The notes under the pieces: generated by a model
What the model was told of the DNA's origin: nothing
Seen by the model: only the letters and a program-made list of their open reading frames with translations
The model's database searches: none
Position numbers and translations under genes: made by a program
Part shown: positions 33,756-34,027 of the stretch, one piece after another
Layout of the letters: each line of letters opens with the position of its first letter
How positions within the stretch are numbered: the first letter of the stretch is position 1
Assembly: GCA_002696485.1 (NCBI GenBank)
Contig: NZTP01000011.1
Location: 1 to 34,027, forward strand
Direction of reading: 5' to 3'
Source of the DNA: Altibacter sp.
GTDB taxonomy: Bacteria; Bacteroidota; Bacteroidia; Flavobacteriales; Flavobacteriaceae
DNA length: 34,027 bases

Positions 33756-34027
33756 GTGCAACAGATCCTCTTTTTCTTTATACGGAATAAAAATTTTCTG
33801 TTGTTCGGATTGTTGTTTATTTTCTCCGTTGGACTTACTGTTAGAACACATTCCTTTCATAAAAGCAAGTTTGTTAGTTCTGCAAATGTTATAAGCGGAA
33901 ACATCTATGCGGTTAAAAGTGAGATCACCGATTATTTCGGACTTCAGAAAGAGAACGAAAAACTGATCAATGAAAACATCCGACTCCGAAAACTGGTAGA
34001 AAGCTATAAGGAGCTTACCCCCATCCC
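33756..34027 (+). CDS. mreC: Rod-shape-determining protein MreC (5' part, runs off the right edge)
   Basis: GTG start at 33756 and 90 codons to the window end without a stop. A cytosolic N-terminus (QQILFFFIRNKNF) leads into one membrane helix (about 14-30), then a periplasmic coiled coil begins with SSANVISGNIYAVKSEITDY and continues with FGLQKENEKLINENIRL. This is the MreC layout: bitopic protein that links MreB to periplasmic cell-wall enzymes. No ATG lies in frame before the membrane helix, so GTG is the likely start. Expected to be followed by mreD outside the window. Confidence 0.93.
   Translation, partial: MQQILFFFIRNKNFLLFGLLFIFSVGLTVRTHSFHKSKFVSSANVISGNIYAVKSEITDYFGLQKENEKLINENIRLRKLVESYKELTPI

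Overview
The window is a stretch of bacterial chromosome that looks like a marine-type member of the Flavobacteriaceae (Bacteroidota). Evidence: a GldK gliding/type IX secretion lipoprotein at the left edge, an XrtF exosortase pair, a MiaB / sigma-54 activator / LptE / SecG gene string, promoters of the Bacteroidota type (TAnnTTTG as the -7 box), almost no Shine-Dalgarno sequences, and a TonB receptor with an N-terminal carboxypeptidase-regulatory-like domain. I see no rRNA, tRNA, CRISPR array, transposase, integrase or phage gene.

Layout. (1) 1-5007, minus strand: start of gldK, an arginase-fold protein whose metal ligands are degraded, topA, and a multi-pass membrane protein. (2) 5161-9634, plus strand: a tight operon miaB, sigma-54 activator, lptE, a TPR-like protein with a probable TTG start, secG, closed by a clear terminator. 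(3) 9763-12292, plus strand: a small lipoprotein, then groES and groEL. The groES leader holds a good candidate sigma-54 promoter (GG-N10-GC) behind a set of TGACA/TGTCA half-sites. groES and groEL are separated by 132 bases with a stem-loop. (4) 12431-12824, minus strand: a two-helix membrane protein and a 31-residue lysine/alanine/proline-rich histone-H1-like gene, with two terminator-like hairpins between them.

(5) 13023-28063, all on the minus strand: a large copper-handling block. In transcription order it encodes a DUF3347 lipoprotein, an acetolactate-decarboxylase-fold lipoprotein, a small HYC_CC_PP-type secreted protein, CopA (Cu+ P-type ATPase with one HMA and two heavy-metal-binding YHS-like Cys modules), a DUF305 membrane protein, CusB (with an N-terminal Cys module and a C-terminal DUF3347 domain), CusA, a TolC/CusC-type outer-membrane factor, a TonB receptor, a secreted HMA protein and a Cys-rich Csp copper-storage protein. 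Together these could pump Cu+ out of the cytosol (CopA), bind and pass it in the periplasm (HMA, DUF3347, HYC_CC_PP, decarboxylase-like protein), expel it across the outer membrane (CusCBA) and store it (Csp). No metal-responsive regulator is encoded in the block, but a perfect 16-base palindrome lies just upstream of copA and a 10-6-10 inverted repeat lies just upstream of the csp gene.

(6) 28105-34027: the XrtF exosortase and its partner (minus), free methionine-R-sulfoxide reductase (plus), an orphan MacB/FtsX-type permease (minus), purH, mreB and the start of mreC (plus). The least ordinary parts are the copper block, with two DUF3347 copies and a decarboxylase-fold lipoprotein, the sigma-54-like control region of groESL, and the degenerate arginase-fold protein next to topA and gldK.
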